64,000 nt of DNA from Butyricicoccus sp. (GCA_020025755.1 JAHHRO010000003.1:1-64000), one strand, 5' to 3'; shown: positions 1 to 8,329, numbered from the stretch's first letter. Made by a program: numbers and translations. The notes: generated by a model from the sequence alone, not told the origin.

Positions 1-122
1 AAATCCATCTCCAAAAAGGGCTGTACAATTCCGCCTGTGGCGGAGTTCATACTTTCACGCTCTCTGGGGCATTGCCATTGTTCACCGGATGGAAGGGAGT
101 GTTGGATTCACAAGGATAAGAA

Positions 123-170
123 CCGTAAGGTTCTATTCCTTGTGTCTCCGTCGCGAGACCGCGACACGTT
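123..170 (+). repeat. Dispersed palindromic repeat A, copy 1
   Basis: This 48-base core recurs exactly, inverted, at 41210-41257. It holds two small hairpins: one at 121-132 (AACC/GGTT around GTAA, beginning two bases before the core) and GTCGCG/CGCGAC around the loop AGAC at 150-165. Looser similarity continues to about 220. The rest of 1-254 holds no gene I can support; an open frame at 37-252 is built mostly from this repeat and has no convincing ribosome site. Confidence 0.85.
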
Positions 171-254
171 ACTCTTTGCTTTTAAGCAAATTCTTTTAGC
201 AGAAAGAAAAATCCTACAGACGTTCCAAAAGCATTTGCCCTTTGCTTTCTAAAA

Positions 255-297
255 GCAAGAAAAAATCTGCCGCCTATGATTTCTCACAGACGGCAGA
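255..297 (-). terminator. Intrinsic terminator of the flavin oxidoreductase gene
   Basis: Seven-base stem TCTGCCG (266-272) with CGGCAGA (291-297), followed on the minus strand by TTTTTTCTTGC. It lies just after the stop codon of the upstream minus-strand gene. Confidence 0.8.
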
Positions 298-318
298 CCC
301 ACATTCTTTTCTTTTTAC

Positions 319-2265
319 TTACAGTTCTTTTGCAACCTGATATCCCTGCGTGATCGCATCCTTGATATTGCCGATCTGCTGCGCATCCCCAATGAGGTGA
401 TAGGTCACACCACTCTCTTTCAGCATTTCCTCAACTGCCGAATCCGGACGATAGCCCATCGCCAATACCAGAGTATCTGCGTCGTCGATGCAGTATGTCT
501 CCCCGTTCTGGGTATAATAGATCTTGTCTGCCTCTACGCGCTCCACCTTTGCCTTGCAGTGCATCTCCACGCCTTTTTTCATCATGCGCTGCACCAGCAG
601 ACTGCGACCTGGACCAGATTCCTGAAGCATGATGCCCTCTGCCATTTCCAGCAGCACGATCTCACGGTTCTTCGGGAACAGGTCATTGATCAGCGGCGCA
701 AGATAATCCGCCGTCTCACAGCCGACCGAGCCACCGCCGACTACAACTACCTTGCGTCCGGCAAATGCCTTGCCTGCCAGAATATCATCCGCTGTGACAC
801 AGTGCTTGAAGCCCGTGAACGCAGGAAGTACGAGCGGCAATGCCCCCGTGCCTGCGATGACCTCATAACCGGCAAACTCACCTGCCAGCATTTCCTTCGT
901 GACCGCACAGCCCGTGCGCACCTCAACGCCTGCACGCTCCAGCTTGTGCTCCATGTACTGAATCACCTTGATAAGCTCCTGCTTGGCAATCGGTACTGCT
1001 GCGATCTTGACCAGACCGCCCAGCGTATCCTGCTTCTCGCACAGCACGACCTCATGTCCGCGCTGCTTGGCAACAAATGCCGCTTCCATGCCGGCAGCAC
1101 CGCCGCCAATGACCAGCACCTTCTTTTTCTGTGCCGCAGGCTGAATGGTATCCTCGTTTTCCAGTTCGAGTGACGGATTGACCGTACATGCGACACGCTT
1201 GCCGAACATAATGCCGTTGAGACAGCGCAGGCAGCCGATGCAGGGACGGATCTCGTCCTCTCTGCCTGCCTGTGCCTTATTCACAAATTCCGGATCACAC
1301 AGGTTTGCTCGACCGATCATGCAGATATCTGCCTTACCGTTTGCAATCAGTTCATCGGCAAACCACGGTTCGATGATTCTGCCCACCGTTGCGACCGGAA
1401 TGGAGACATGCTTACGGATCTCCTCACCGACATGAGCGTGCGAGCCCATCGGCGTTCCCGGCGCAGGAATGGAGCTGCCGCGCATGATGGTCGTACCACC
1501 CGATACATGGAGAAAATCGACCCCTGCTTTCTCGAGCTGCTTTGCAACATAGATCGCATCATTGAGGTTCTGAGCACCGTCGGTGTATTCATCACCCGAA
1601 ATGCGCACGTCGATAATGAAATCCTCGCCGCACATCCGGCGCACCTCCGCGATCACCTCCAGCGTCAGGCGCAGCCGTCCGTGAATATCGCCGCCGTATG
1701 CATCCGTTCTCTTGTTATAGAGCGGAGACAGGAAACCACCCAAAAGACCATGCGCATGCGCCGCATGGATCTCCACGCCGTCGCCGCCTGCCTGCTTGAC
1801 GCGATACGCCGCCTCACCAAACTGCCGAATGATGACCTTGAGTTCTTCTATGGTCACGGCTCTCGGGGCTTCCTTGGCATAATAAGGGCCAACCGTGGAA
1901 GGCGCAATCAGCTGCGGTGTGCCCGGGATCGGGAACGCCATATACGCCGGATGGAACAGCTGGGGCAGGATCTTCGTGCCATACTGATGCACGGCATCCG
2001 TCAGCTTCTTCCAGCCCTCGATATAGGAATCATCACAGATGGACATATCCCCCGGCAGATAGACATAGGTCGGCTCGACCGTTGTGACCTCGGTGACGAT
2101 CAGCCCCACGCCGCCCTTGGCACGCGCCGCATAGTGCGCCACCAACTCGTCGGTGACATAGCCCTTGTTCGCCAGATTGGTCGAGATCGGCGGCATAAAG
2201 ACACGGTTTTTGACCGTTGTTTTACCGATCTGGATGGGTGAAAGCAAATGCTCGTATGAACTCAT
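319..2265 (-). CDS. NADH:flavin oxidoreductase, Old Yellow Enzyme / 2,4-dienoyl-CoA reductase type
   Basis: A 648-residue cytoplasmic flavo-iron-sulfur enzyme. Residues 1-335 form the FMN-binding TIM barrel of the Old Yellow Enzyme family. C342, C345, C348 and C360 give the CxxCxxC-x11-C set that holds a 4Fe-4S cluster. Residues from about 381 bind FAD (GGGAAG at 387-392) and NAD(P) (GGGSVG at 510-515). This is the architecture of FadH, 2-enoate reductase and the bile-acid enzymes BaiCD/BaiH, which reduce activated C=C bonds. The start is the ATG at 2265, seven bases after AAAGGAGAG; an in-frame ATG 23 codons upstream lacks such a site. An AraC regulator and an alcohol dehydrogenase follow upstream on the same strand. 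The actual substrate cannot be read from the sequence. Confidence 0.9.
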   Translation of the reverse strand: MSSYEHLLSPIQIGKTTVKNRVFMPPISTNLANKGYVTDELVAHYAARAKGGVGLIVTEVTTVEPTYVYLPGDMSICDDSYIEGWKKLTDAVHQYGTKILPQLFHPAYMAFPIPGTPQLIAPSTVGPYYAKEAPRAVTIEELKVIIRQFGEAAYRVKQAGGDGVEIHAAHAHGLLGGFLSPLYNKRTDAYGGDIHGRLRLTLEVIAEVRRMCGEDFIIDVRISGDEYTDGAQNLNDAIYVAKQLEKAGVDFLHVSGGTTIMRGSSIPAPGTPMGSHAHVGEEIRKHVSIPVATVGRIIEPWFADELIANGKADICMIGRANLCDPEFVNKAQAGREDEIRPCIGCLRCLNGIMFGKRVACTVNPSLELENEDTIQPAAQKKKVLVIGGGAAGMEAAFVAKQRGHEVVLCEKQDTLGGLVKIAAVPIAKQELIKVIQYMEHKLERAGVEVRTGCAVTKEMLAGEFAGYEVIAGTGALPLVLPAFTGFKHCVTADDILAGKAFAGRKVVVVGGGSVGCETADYLAPLINDLFPKNREIVLLEMAEGIMLQESGPGRSLLVQRMMKKGVEMHCKAKVERVEADKIYYTQNGETYCIDDADTLVLAMGYRPDSAVEEMLKESGVTYHLIGDAQQIGNIKDAITQGYQVAKEL

Positions 2266-2427
2266 GTTTCTCTCTCCTTTACGCATTCCTGCGTTTTCTC
2301 TATCTCTATTGTAGCATACCCTGCATCGTTTCACCTGTTTTCTGCTGGATAACAGCTGGCATTTTTTGTCCTATTTCATCTTTCTGTATGGTATTTCGGC
2401 AAAATACAGGACTGTTTTTAACCGCTA

Positions 2428-3492
2428 TCAGAAAGACTGCTCAGGCGGCAGGTGGAAAAGGCATGTGCCATCCGGTTTGACCTCCACGCCCTGCCACGCC
2501 TCCTTTGCCTGACAGCATACCGTGTCTCCCTCTTTCCAGAGGAGCAGCCGTTCGTCCTCATAAATGACCTGCTTTTCCTCCTCCAGCAAATGCCAAAACA
2601 GCCGCTTTTGTGCTTCGTCCAACTCCATTTTTTGATACCCCTGCCGACTGTAGCGCAGATTGTTCTGAAACTGCTTGCGGTAAGCACTCGGCAGCACGCC
2701 ATATAGTTCCTTAAAGGTGGTCGTGTACGCCTTGGCGTTTGCCATGCCGCAGTCAAGTGCGATCTGCTCGATCTGATCCTTTCCCTCGAGCAGTGCTTCC
2801 AGCGAACCGCGTACACGCACATAGGACAGATACTTGATGAATGGCAGACCAGTATATTTTTTGAGCAGCTTCGAGGTGTAGGACAGGCTGAAGGAAAGCT
2901 GCTGCGCCACATCGCCCAGTGACAGCGGCTCCCGAAAATGGGTATCAATATACCGAATGGCTTTCATATAGTTTTCCTGATGCGCAGACTGCAAGGGCAG
3001 CTGTGCCATGCCCAGCGGATCGGACGAAGCCGCCACAAGCGCAAGCTCTGCCATCAGGACATTGAGCCGCAGCAGATTGCTCTTATCCTCAATGAGCATC
3101 TGAACCAGTGCCCCGATCTTGCGCTTGAGCGCGAAATATCCTGCCCTGTTCTGCCGCTCGCTGAAAACGCCTGACCGAAAGCTCTCCTTGGGATCACCCA
3201 CCATAGAATCTGCCATGCGGCTGAAATCAATATGAATGGTCAGCACCATGCTGTCCTCCTGCCGCTTGGCAAGCATGTGGATCTCATCGGGCGCAATGAC
3301 GATTAGTTCTCGCGCGTGAATGGTCTCTGCAAAATGCTCGGTCACCGCCTCATAGCTGCCTTGCAGCACATAGGAGATTTCCAAGCTGCTTTGTCGGGCA
3401 AAGACATCCTGCGTAAATCCATTGATGCTGAGACTGAGCGGATAGCCGAATTTTTGTCCCGAAAAATCGTAATACCCTTCCATATTCTTCAT
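2428..3492 (-). CDS. AraC/XylS-family transcriptional regulator
   Basis: A 354-residue DNA-binding regulator. Residues 30-95 look like a cupin-type sensing domain. Residues 176-274 carry the two helix-turn-helix motifs of the AraC family, with the second-helix signature IALDCGMANAKAYTTTFKELYG. About 80 residues follow the HTH, which is an unusual C-terminal extension of unknown role. The start at 3492 is preceded by AGAGGAGGAG; the frame stays open upstream but runs through a terminator hairpin and is not used. The gene lies between the flavin oxidoreductase (93 bases downstream is its gene start region) and the alcohol dehydrogenase, so control of one or both is plausible but inferred. Confidence 0.88.
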   Translation of the reverse strand: MKNMEGYYDFSGQKFGYPLSLSINGFTQDVFARQSSLEISYVLQGSYEAVTEHFAETIHARELIVIAPDEIHMLAKRQEDSMVLTIHIDFSRMADSMVGDPKESFRSGVFSERQNRAGYFALKRKIGALVQMLIEDKSNLLRLNVLMAELALVAASSDPLGMAQLPLQSAHQENYMKAIRYIDTHFREPLSLGDVAQQLSFSLSYTSKLLKKYTGLPFIKYLSYVRVRGSLEALLEGKDQIEQIALDCGMANAKAYTTTFKELYGVLPSAYRKQFQNNLRYSRQGYQKMELDEAQKRLFWHLLEEEKQVIYEDERLLLWKEGDTVCCQAKEAWQGVEVKPDGTCLFHLPPEQSF

Positions 3493-3516
3493 TGCTTCTC
3501 CTCCTCTGGGGCAAGG

Positions 3517-3551
3517 AAAGGGGGATACTGCATGGGCAGTATCCCCCTTTT
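3517..3551 (-). terminator. Terminator between adh and the AraC gene
   Basis: Fourteen-base stem AAAGGGGGATACTG / CAGTATCCCCCTTT with a six-base loop. It is flanked by short T or A runs on both sides. It closes the alcohol dehydrogenase transcript and separates it from the AraC gene. Confidence 0.85.
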
Positions 3552-3568
3552 CGGTATGTATCAGGAAA

Positions 3569-4786
3569 TCAGAAATCAACTTCGGTATCGTAGTAGCAGC
3601 ACTTGAGCAGCTTTTCCATTTCTTCCTGTGTTGGCTGACGCGGATTGGAGCCGGTGCATGCGTCCGCGATCGCATTCTTTGCGATCTCCGGCAGACGCTC
3701 AAGGAAGATCTCCTCAGAAACAAAGCCCTGCTCGGTCGGATAGCTGTCCGCGCCATAGTGCTGGATGCACTGCGGAATGTTCAGTGCGTCGTTCATCTTG
3801 CGCAGATGTGCAATGAGCAGCTCGACCTTCTCTGCATTGGTGCTGCCGCCCAGACCCATGTGGTCTGCAATATCGCCGTAACGTGCAGCCGCTTCTTCAT
3901 TCTTTGCATTGTATGCAATGACCTTGGGCAGATACATTGCGTTTGCCGCACCATGAATGATATGTGCGCCCTGATCCTCGAAAACTGCACCGGTCTTATG
4001 CGCCATAGAGTGTACGATGCCCAAAAGCGCGTTGGAGAATGCCATACCTGCAAGGCACTGCGCGTTGTGCATGCTTGCACGCTTGTCCATATCGCCTGCA
4101 TAGGAATCGGTCAGATCCTTCTGGATCATCTTGATCGCAAAGATCGCAAGCGGATCGGTGTAGTCGCAGTGTGCCGTGGAGACATACGCCTCGATTGCAT
4201 GGGTCATTGCGTCCATACCAGTATGGGCAACCAGCTTCTGGGGCATGGTCTCTGCCAGATCGGGATCTACGATCGCAACATCGGGCGTGATCTCAAAGTC
4301 AGCGAGCGGATACTTGATGCCCTTCTTGTAGTCTGTGATGACCGAGAACGCGGTTACCTCGGTTGCAGTACCAGAGGTGGACGGGATCGCACAGAAATGC
4401 GCCTTCTTGCGCAGCTTGGGCAGACCGAATACCTTGATCATATCCTCGAACTCGATGTCCGGATACTCGTACTTGATCCACATTGCCTTTGCCGCATCAA
4501 TCGGAGAACCGCCGCCCATTGCAACGATCCAGTCAGGCTCGAACTTCAGCATTGCCTCGGCACCGCGCATGACGGTATCAACAGACGGATCGGGCTCGAT
4601 GCCGTCGAATACTTCTACTTCCATGCCAGCTTCCTTGAGGTAGGAAACCGCTCTGTCCAGAAATCCGAACTTTCTCATGGAACTGCCGCCCACGCAAACC
4701 ATTGCGCGCTTGCCCTCAAATGTTTTCAGGGTTTCCAGCGTACCCTTTCCATGATAGACGTCTCTGGGTAAAGTGAATCTTGCCAT
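3569..4786 (-). CDS. Iron-containing alcohol dehydrogenase
   Basis: A 405-residue group III alcohol dehydrogenase that interconverts alcohols and aldehydes or ketones with NAD(P)H. GGGSPIDAAK at 91-100 is the family's nucleotide-binding motif. D192, H196, H263 and H278 are in place as metal ligands. The sequence resembles the C-terminal dehydrogenase half of AdhE and clostridial butanol dehydrogenases, suggesting a fermentative role. The start at 4786 follows GGAGGAACG by nine bases. It is transcribed alone from its own promoter at 4880-4908 and ends at a strong hairpin. Substrate is not determined. Confidence 0.92.
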   Translation of the reverse strand: MARFTLPRDVYHGKGTLETLKTFEGKRAMVCVGGSSMRKFGFLDRAVSYLKEAGMEVEVFDGIEPDPSVDTVMRGAEAMLKFEPDWIVAMGGGSPIDAAKAMWIKYEYPDIEFEDMIKVFGLPKLRKKAHFCAIPSTSGTATEVTAFSVITDYKKGIKYPLADFEITPDVAIVDPDLAETMPQKLVAHTGMDAMTHAIEAYVSTAHCDYTDPLAIFAIKMIQKDLTDSYAGDMDKRASMHNAQCLAGMAFSNALLGIVHSMAHKTGAVFEDQGAHIIHGAANAMYLPKVIAYNAKNEEAAARYGDIADHMGLGGSTNAEKVELLIAHLRKMNDALNIPQCIQHYGADSYPTEQGFVSEEIFLERLPEIAKNAIADACTGSNPRQPTQEEMEKLLKCCYYDTEVDF

Positions 4787-4879
4787 AATTACGTTCCTCC
4801 ATCGCTTTCGCGCTATAAAATCAATCATTGATCGCACAAGGCTCGCTGCACGGCCGCGAACATTGTCACATTTATATCA

Positions 4880-4908
4880 ATTATAAAATCTATTTTGTGA
4901 AAAGTCAA
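4880..4908 (-). promoter_or_regulatory. Sigma-A-type promoter of the alcohol dehydrogenase
   Basis: On the minus strand TTGACT, a 17-base spacer, then TATAAT. The leader to the ATG at 4786 is about 90 bases. The rest of 4787-5158 is AT-rich and holds only this promoter and the terminator at 5022-5046. Confidence 0.8.
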
Positions 4909-5021
4909 TTCTTTTTATATAAATTTCCCTTCTATTTTTGTGGATTGTTGCTTTTCCCCTTTTCTTTTACCCTTTATATTGACAGAGATATCACAATTCC
5001 TGCGCCCCTGCACACAAAAAT

Positions 5022-5046
5022 GCCCTGAGAAAAATTTTCTCAGGGC
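5022..5046 (-). terminator. Terminator of the Rpn-family gene
   Basis: Near-perfect palindrome GCCCTGAGAAAA / TTTTCTCAGGGC, followed on the minus strand by five T residues. Confidence 0.85.
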
Positions 5047-5158
5047 ATCAGCCTGCCTAAAAGTCTTTTCATAATTTTATTTTGGGGCGAATCTAACCCA
5101 GATTTTCAAACGCCACAGACTGTCAAAGTATTCCGACGGTCTTATGCCGTACCGCATT

Positions 5159-6049
5159 TTACGAGTAAGATTGTCCTTTCAGTTCCTTTAGCTGGGCAGG
5201 CGACAGACCAGTAACTTTTTGGATCTGCTCATCTGACAATGCACCCAGACCCAAAAGCTTTCTCGCTGTCTCTCTCGCATTTTCTTCATTTACCTTTTTG
5301 GTCACTTCTTCCGTAACTCGCTCTGTGACTTCTCTGGTGACTTGCTTTGTGACTTGCTTTGTGACTTGCTTTGTCACCTGTTCTGCAACTTCTCTGGCGT
5401 TCTCCTCCAGCATTTCTTCCATGATCCTGCACATTGTCCGCACTCCTTCCTGATTTTCCTTAAAATATCGTGTCCGCTCTGCAAGCTGTGCATAGTGCAT
5501 CCGGTTCGGGTCACTGCAAAAGAAATCCTCCATCAGTGCCCCAAGCGGTGTCTGATCCTTGTTTGCTCCGTTTACATAAATAATATGCGCATCGTCTCCA
5601 AAGCATTTTCCCGTTTCCTGTATCACGCGCTCGATATGGTAGAGCGGCAAGCCGCCGCCCAGCACATCGTTTTCGGTGAGGAAGATCACATACGTTTCGG
5701 GCAAGACCCCATAATCCCCGTGTTCGATATTGATGTTCACATCCATCATACTGCTATGATATCGTGCACGCCGAGGGATCGCCCCTGAATCGGCACGCTG
5801 GATCTCGATATCGTAACGCCTGCCTTGTGTATCCACCGCGTAGATGTCCAAAATCACGCTATGTCCCTGTAGGTTCTTGATGCCATGCTGGGTATGTACC
5901 TGCTGAACGACCAGATCGTCCCGATCCAAAATAATACGGATCACGAGCTGGGTACATTCAATATTTTCTTCAAACACCTTAGCCATGAACGTATCATCAA
6001 TCAGACGGAATCGTTTGAGACGTTCGAGCTTTCTGTCCATCGCCTGCAT
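5159..6049 (-). CDS. Rpn family / PD-(D/E)XK nuclease-type protein
   Basis: A 296-residue protein of the Rpn / 'PD-(D/E)XK nuclease family transposase' group, which are recombination-promoting DNases rather than insertion-sequence transposases. The catalytic core is visible as D68 in ILDIYA and E82-x-Q84 in YDIEIQ. Residues 213-260 are a charged coiled coil containing a four-residue repeat (VTKQ) encoded by a 12-base tandem DNA repeat at 5337-5372. The start at 6049 follows AAGGGGAAGC; a longer frame runs 41 codons upstream without a better site. No terminal inverted repeats flank the gene. Its cellular role is unknown; members are often present in many divergent copies per genome. Confidence 0.85.
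   Translation of the reverse strand: MQAMDRKLERLKRFRLIDDTFMAKVFEENIECTQLVIRIILDRDDLVVQQVHTQHGIKNLQGHSVILDIYAVDTQGRRYDIEIQRADSGAIPRRARYHSSMMDVNINIEHGDYGVLPETYVIFLTENDVLGGGLPLYHIERVIQETGKCFGDDAHIIYVNGANKDQTPLGALMEDFFCSDPNRMHYAQLAERTRYFKENQEGVRTMCRIMEEMLEENAREVAEQVTKQVTKQVTKQVTREVTERVTEEVTKKVNEENARETARKLLGLGALSDEQIQKVTGLSPAQLKELKGQSYS
5337..5372 (+). repeat. 12-base tandem repeat inside the Rpn-family gene
   Basis: Three exact copies of GTGACTTGCTTT, with degenerate copies on both sides (about 5301-5395). Each unit encodes four residues (KQVT on the minus strand), so gain or loss of a unit would keep the frame and change coiled-coil length. Confidence 0.95.
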
Positions 6050-6155
6050 CGTGCTTCCCCTTTTCTCTTTCTCTTTACCCTTAGTATAGCAACTCTGTCT
6101 GCTTTTTGCAACCTCTGTAGTTCCATCCGTTTTGAGTGTGGCTTTTGAAAAAGAA

Positions 6156-6186
6156 AAAGAGAGGAAACGCAATCGTTCCTCTCTTT
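6156..6186 (-). terminator. Terminator of rplS
   Basis: Eleven-base stem AAAGAGAGGAA / TTCCTCTCTTT, followed on the minus strand by TTTCTTTTTC. It lies 13 bases past the rplS stop codon. Confidence 0.85.
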
Positions 6187-6198
6187 GTGGGTTTGCTC

Positions 6199-6540
6199 TT
6201 AAACCTTTTCTGCAACCTTTGCAGCCTTACCAACGCGGCCACGCAGGTAGTACAGCTTTGCACGGCGTACCTTACCATTGCGTACAACCTCGAACTTTGC
6301 AATGTTCGGGGAGTGTACCGGGAAGGTCTTCTCAACGCCAACGCCATAAGAGATACGGCGAACGGTCACGGTCTTGTTGATTCCAGCGTGCTTCATAGCA
6401 ATGATGATGCCCTCGAAGATCTGGATACGCTCGCGGTTGCCCTCCTTGATCTTGGCATGTACCTTTACGGTGTCACCGATCTTGAGAGTCGGCAGATCGC
6501 TCTTGAGCTGCTGCTCAGACAGAACTTTTACTAAATCCAT
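6199..6540 (-). CDS. rplS: 50S ribosomal protein L19
   Basis: The 113-residue L19 protein at the 30S-50S interface. Full family length, with the conserved [13 protein letters not shown] and the basic [12 protein letters not shown] region near the C-terminus. ATG preceded by AAAGGAAG. In many Firmicutes rplS sits beside lepB and rbgA; here those genes lie 34 kb away, and rplS is monocistronic between its own promoter and terminator. Confidence 0.98.
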   Translation of the reverse strand: MDLVKVLSEQQLKSDLPTLKIGDTVKVHAKIKEGNRERIQIFEGIIIAMKHAGINKTVTVRRISYGVGVEKTFPVHSPNIAKFEVVRNGKVRRAKLYYLRGRVGKAAKVAEKV

Positions 6541-6572
6541 CTTTCAGTCTTCCTTTCATACTGGATATTCAT

Positions 6573-6667
6573 AACCTATCTTTGCATTAAGGCGAACGGT
6601 TCGCCGGTAGGCAGCGGAATGTCCGTTGTTCTGCATTATTCTATCACAAGTCCTGCACCCAACGCAA
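6573..6667 (-). promoter_or_regulatory. rplS promoter and structured leader
   Basis: On the minus strand TTGCGT (6662-6667), 18 bases, TAGAAT (6638-6643). The leader contains a GGCGAA/TTCGCC hairpin and GC-rich complementary segments at about 6588-6630. Leaders of L19 genes are known autoregulatory sites in Firmicutes; whether this one matches that family needs a covariance search. Confidence 0.5.
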
Positions 6668-6727
6668 GTCCTTTTTTTATTTTCAACGTAAATTTTCTGT
6701 GCAAATTTTCCTTTTTTTACAGCACAC

Positions 6728-6756
6728 TGTACAAAAGCCTAAAAATCGGATATACT
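6728..6756 (+). promoter_or_regulatory. Promoter of the amylase gene
   Basis: TGTACA, a 17-base spacer and TATACT. Predicted transcription start is near 6763, about 160 bases before the ATG. Confidence 0.65.
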
Positions 6757-6782
6757 GGTACGGGGCAAAATCCCATATCTTA

Positions 6783-6887
6783 GAAAACAGCCGTCTCCGA
6801 AACGATGGGCACGCAGTACATGAGATACCGCTCAGAGTGCAGCAAAAGCCCCTGCGCCCCATCTTTTGTACCGCAGACGCTGTTTTC
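6783..6887 (+). promoter_or_regulatory. Highly structured 5' leader of the amylase mRNA
   Basis: Two long nested helices are visible. The outer one pairs 6783-6796 with 6875-6887 (GAAAACAGCCGTCT with AGACGCTGTTTTC, one bulge). The inner one pairs 6804-6816 with 6852-6863 (GATGGGCACGCAG with CTGCGCCCCATC, one bulge). A short TGAG/CTCA hairpin sits at the tip (6821-6834). No T run follows, so it is not a simple terminator. I do not recognise it as a known riboswitch. The ribosome site AAAGGAG starts 18 bases after it. Confidence 0.6.
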
Positions 6888-6921
6888 CGGTATTTTATAA
6901 CAGTAAAGGAGAACTGATCGC

Positions 6922-8232
6922 ATGTGGGCATATGAAAGTGTTTTTTATCAGATCTATCCGCTCGGACTCTGCGGCGCACCGCGCGTCAATGACGGTGTGC
7001 TGGCAGGCCGCATCAGCAAAATAGACGGCTGGATTCCGCATATCAAAAAGCTGGGCGCAAACGCCGTCTACTTTTCCCCTGTCTTTGAGTCGGACAGCCA
7101 CGGCTACGACACGCGCGACTACCGCCTGATCGACCGCCGCCTTGGCTCCAACGACGAGTTCGCCGCGGTCTGTACGCATCTACACAAGAATGGCATCCGC
7201 GTGGTGCTGGACGGTGTGTTTCACCATGTCGGACGCGGCTTCTGGGCATTCGAGGACGTGCGCCGGAACAAATGGGACTCTCCCTACAAGGACTGGTTTC
7301 ACATCAACTTTGACGGCAATTCCAACTACAATGACGGCTTCTGGTACGAGGGCTGGGAGGGGCACTTTGAACTTGTGAAGCTCAATTTGCAAAATCCGGT
7401 CGTCGTACACCATCTGTTCGACTGCATCCGCAGCTGGGTGGACACCTTCGATATCGACGGTCTGCGCCTCGATGTGGCGTACTGTCTGCCGCCCGACTTC
7501 CTGCACCAGCTGCGCACCTTCTGCGATTCTCTCAAGCCGGATTTCCTGCTAATCGGGGAAATGCTCCACGGCGACTATAATCAACGCGTCAACGGGGAAA
7601 TGCTCCATTCCTGCACCAACTATGAGTGCTATAAAGGGCTGTATTCCTCCCTCAACTCCATGAACCTCTTTGAGATCACCCACTCCCTGCTCCGTCAGTT
7701 CGGGCCGGAAAACTGGACACTCTACAAGGGCAAGCACCTGCTCAGCTTCGTGGACAACCATGATGTGACCCGTGCCGCCTCTATCCTTACAAACCCCCGT
7801 CATCTCCCCATTCTCTATGGCATGCTATTTGGTATGCCGGGCATTCCCTGCGTATATTACGGCAGTGAATGGGGCGTAACCGGCAAAAAGGAGGACGGCG
7901 ACGACGCTTTGCGCCCTGCTATCAATACCCCGATCGAAAATGAACTGACCCAATGGATTACCCGCCTTGCCCATGCCCATAAAAATTCCAAGGCACTGTG
8001 CTATGGCGACTTCAAGCAGCTTGTGCTGACCAACCGCCAGTGTATCTGGGAGCGCACCACGGACGGCGAACGCGTCCTCGTTGCCATCAACGCCGATGAC
8101 CAGCCCTATACCGCGCATTTTGACGCACGCGCCGGACGCGCCGTCGATCTCATCACCGGACAGATGCACGACTTCGGCGGCGGCTCTGAGCTGCCCCCTT
8201 ATTCCGTTTTCTTCTGGAAGACCGAGTGCTGA
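6922..8232 (+). CDS. GH13 alpha-amylase-family glycosidase, cytoplasmic
   Basis: A 436-residue alpha-glucan hydrolase without signal peptide, so it acts inside the cell, probably on maltodextrin or stored glucan. The (beta/alpha)8 barrel carries the family triad: nucleophile D184 in GLRLDVA, acid/base E213 in IGEML and D278 in FVDNHD. The C-terminal 60 residues form the usual beta domain. The start follows AAAGGAG at a slightly long spacing. It is a single-gene unit with its own promoter, structured leader and terminator, convergent to the lic operon. Exact specificity (neopullulanase, cyclomaltodextrinase or alpha-amylase) is not decided; it lacks the N-terminal domain of dimeric neopullulanases. 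Confidence 0.92.
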   Translation: MWAYESVFYQIYPLGLCGAPRVNDGVLAGRISKIDGWIPHIKKLGANAVYFSPVFESDSHGYDTRDYRLIDRRLGSNDEFAAVCTHLHKNGIRVVLDGVFHHVGRGFWAFEDVRRNKWDSPYKDWFHINFDGNSNYNDGFWYEGWEGHFELVKLNLQNPVVVHHLFDCIRSWVDTFDIDGLRLDVAYCLPPDFLHQLRTFCDSLKPDFLLIGEMLHGDYNQRVNGEMLHSCTNYECYKGLYSSLNSMNLFEITHSLLRQFGPENWTLYKGKHLLSFVDNHDVTRAASILTNPRHLPILYGMLFGMPGIPCVYYGSEWGVTGKKEDGDDALRPAINTPIENELTQWITRLAHAHKNSKALCYGDFKQLVLTNRQCIWERTTDGERVLVAINADDQPYTAHFDARAGRAVDLITGQMHDFGGGSELPPYSVFFWKTEC

Positions 8233-8273
8233 CGGCGGCATCAAATCCAATCAAATACAAAGAGAAGCGGAAC

Positions 8274-8306
8274 AGCCCCGACCTGTGTCAAACACAGGTC
8301 AGGGCT
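8274..8306 (+). terminator. Terminator of the amylase gene, possibly shared with the lic operon
   Basis: Stem AGCCCcGACCTGTG / CACAGGTCaGGGCT with a five-base loop, followed on the plus strand by ATTTATTTT. The convergent lic operon ends at 8330 and probably uses the same hairpin, though the T run is poor on that strand. Confidence 0.88.
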
Positions 8307-8329
8307 ATTTATTTTGCGATCAGCACAGA

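Noticed and set aside
37..252. A 71-codon plus-strand frame at the left end
   Set aside because: It consists largely of the dispersed repeat shared with 41210-41257, lacks a good ribosome site and shows no protein family features.
3493..3756. N-terminal extension of the AraC regulator
   Set aside because: The extra 88 codons cross the adh terminator and the end of adh; a strong ribosome site precedes the internal ATG at 3492.
5301..5395. Possible CRISPR-like short repeats
   Set aside because: The 12-base units are directly adjacent without spacers and encode an in-frame coiled coil of an Rpn-type protein.
5159..6049. Insertion-sequence transposase
   Set aside because: The family name includes 'transposase', but there are no terminal inverted repeats or target duplication and the motif is that of Rpn DNases.
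6683..6979. A 98-codon minus-strand frame upstream of the amylase
   Set aside because: It overlaps the amylase start, promoter and structured leader and has no supporting features.
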